Under the pieces are notes generated by a model. That model did not search any database. It had not been told where the DNA came from and saw only the letters and a program-made list of their open reading frames with translations. Positions 63,817 to 64,000 of a stretch of DNA of 64,000 nucleotides are shown here, piece by piece. The stretch comes from Caulobacteraceae bacterium (GTDB lineage: Bacteria > Pseudomonadota > Alphaproteobacteria > Caulobacterales > Aquidulcibacteraceae). How positions within the stretch are numbered: the first letter of the stretch is position 1; every line of letters starts with the position of its first letter. The DNA lies in assembly GCA_009773335.1 (NCBI GenBank), contig WRPF01000007.1, positions 1 through 64,000 of the forward strand. The letters run 5' to 3'. The position numbers and the translations under genes are program-made.

Positions 63817-63924
63817 GTCATTCCGGGGCGCGCGCAGCGCGAACCCGGAACCCAGGAGATCAAGCGCGCCATCTCGCCCAGTCCCCTGGGTTCCGGCTCT
63901 CCGCTACGCTTCGGCCGGAATGAC
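63817..63924. repeat. Paired-arm dispersed repeat, family B, copy 2
   Basis: Left arm 63817-63857 starts gtcattccggggcg; right arm 63881-63924 ends ggccggaatgac. Same arms as copy 1 at 34941-35119, but with a shorter centre (about 23 bp against 90). Sits between the dipeptidase and the next gene on the same strand, 12 bp from the stop of the latter. Confidence 0.8.
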
Positions 63925-63936
63925 TGAGCTCAGTCT

Positions 63937-64000
63937 TCAAAAACCATACACCGCGGCCATCGCCTTGTCCTTCGCCGCCACCTGGCGCGCGAGATCGACG
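63937..64000 (-). CDS. C-terminal end of a gene running off the right edge
   Basis: The last 20 codons plus TGA (63937-63939) of a minus-strand gene: DLARQVAAKDKAMAAVYGF. GC-rich codon use and the position of the stop just before the repeat support it. Too short to identify. Confidence 0.6.
   Translation of the reverse strand, partial: VDLARQVAAKDKAMAAVYGF

Overview
The window is high-GC DNA (roughly two-thirds G+C) from a Gram-negative alphaproteobacterium, most likely a member of the Caulobacterales/Hyphomonadaceae-type lineages. This assignment rests on several things seen together: a large-type NAD-glutamate dehydrogenase, an imuA-imuB-dnaE2 mutasome under an alphaproteobacterial LexA box (GTTC-N7-GTTC), DUF1134/EipA proteins, a xerD / aroK-aroB / CorC neighbourhood, large TonB-dependent receptors with TonB-box-like N-termini, and dispersed palindromic repeats. 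No rRNA, CRISPR, IS element or prophage was seen. The genus is inference.

Layout. 1-4473: NAD-glutamate dehydrogenase (minus, runs off the left edge), then about 590 bp of non-coding DNA. 5-19.4 kb: mostly housekeeping and envelope genes (AI-2E-family permease, HerA-like ATPase, lytic-transglycosylase-like lipoprotein, DUF2189 membrane protein, PrmA, GNAT acetyltransferase, aminopeptidase P, universal stress protein, secreted amidohydrolase, HI0933-type flavoprotein). 19.5-25.0 kb: SOS-inducible error-prone repair operon imuA-imuB-dnaE2 with a LexA operator inside the promoter spacer. 25.1-32.8 kb: a catabolic-looking cassette of APC permease, Rieske oxygenase, TPR-sulfotransferase and TonB receptor, with a convergent SDR. 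33.0 kb: tRNA-Ser(GGA). 33.2-38 kb: msrA, a YjbR-like gene, an atypical lower-GC orphan gene, a paired-arm repeat, a membrane protein and an MHS-type transporter. 38.1-42.9 kb: divergent signalling genes, one a 1157-residue hybrid kinase carrying a whole phosphorelay plus an EAL phosphodiesterase domain. 43-46.7 kb: small secreted and regulatory genes.

46.7-49.5 kb is the most accessory-looking part. A small basic paralogue of the 10.3 kb gene is followed by a DUF559 (Vsr-like fold) gene bracketed by two mirror-image pairs of palindromic repeats, and then a lower-GC TIR-domain gene. 49.5-64 kb returns to core genes: lepA, a tandem eipA pair, an orphan sulfate-binding lipoprotein, a ZnuD-like TonB receptor with a Zur-like palindrome at its promoter, a CorC-type protein, aroB, aroK, a 48-residue membrane protein, a secreted helical protein, xerD, a membrane protein and a membrane dipeptidase, ending in a second copy of the paired-arm repeat and the tail of another gene.

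The strongest candidates for undescribed biology are: the DUF559 gene and its flanking repeats, whose 3' end is itself encoded by a repeat; the TIR gene with an unrecognised C-terminal half; the sensor-kinase / REC / HPt / EAL fusion facing a REC-kinase; and the permease-Rieske-sulfotransferase-receptor cassette.
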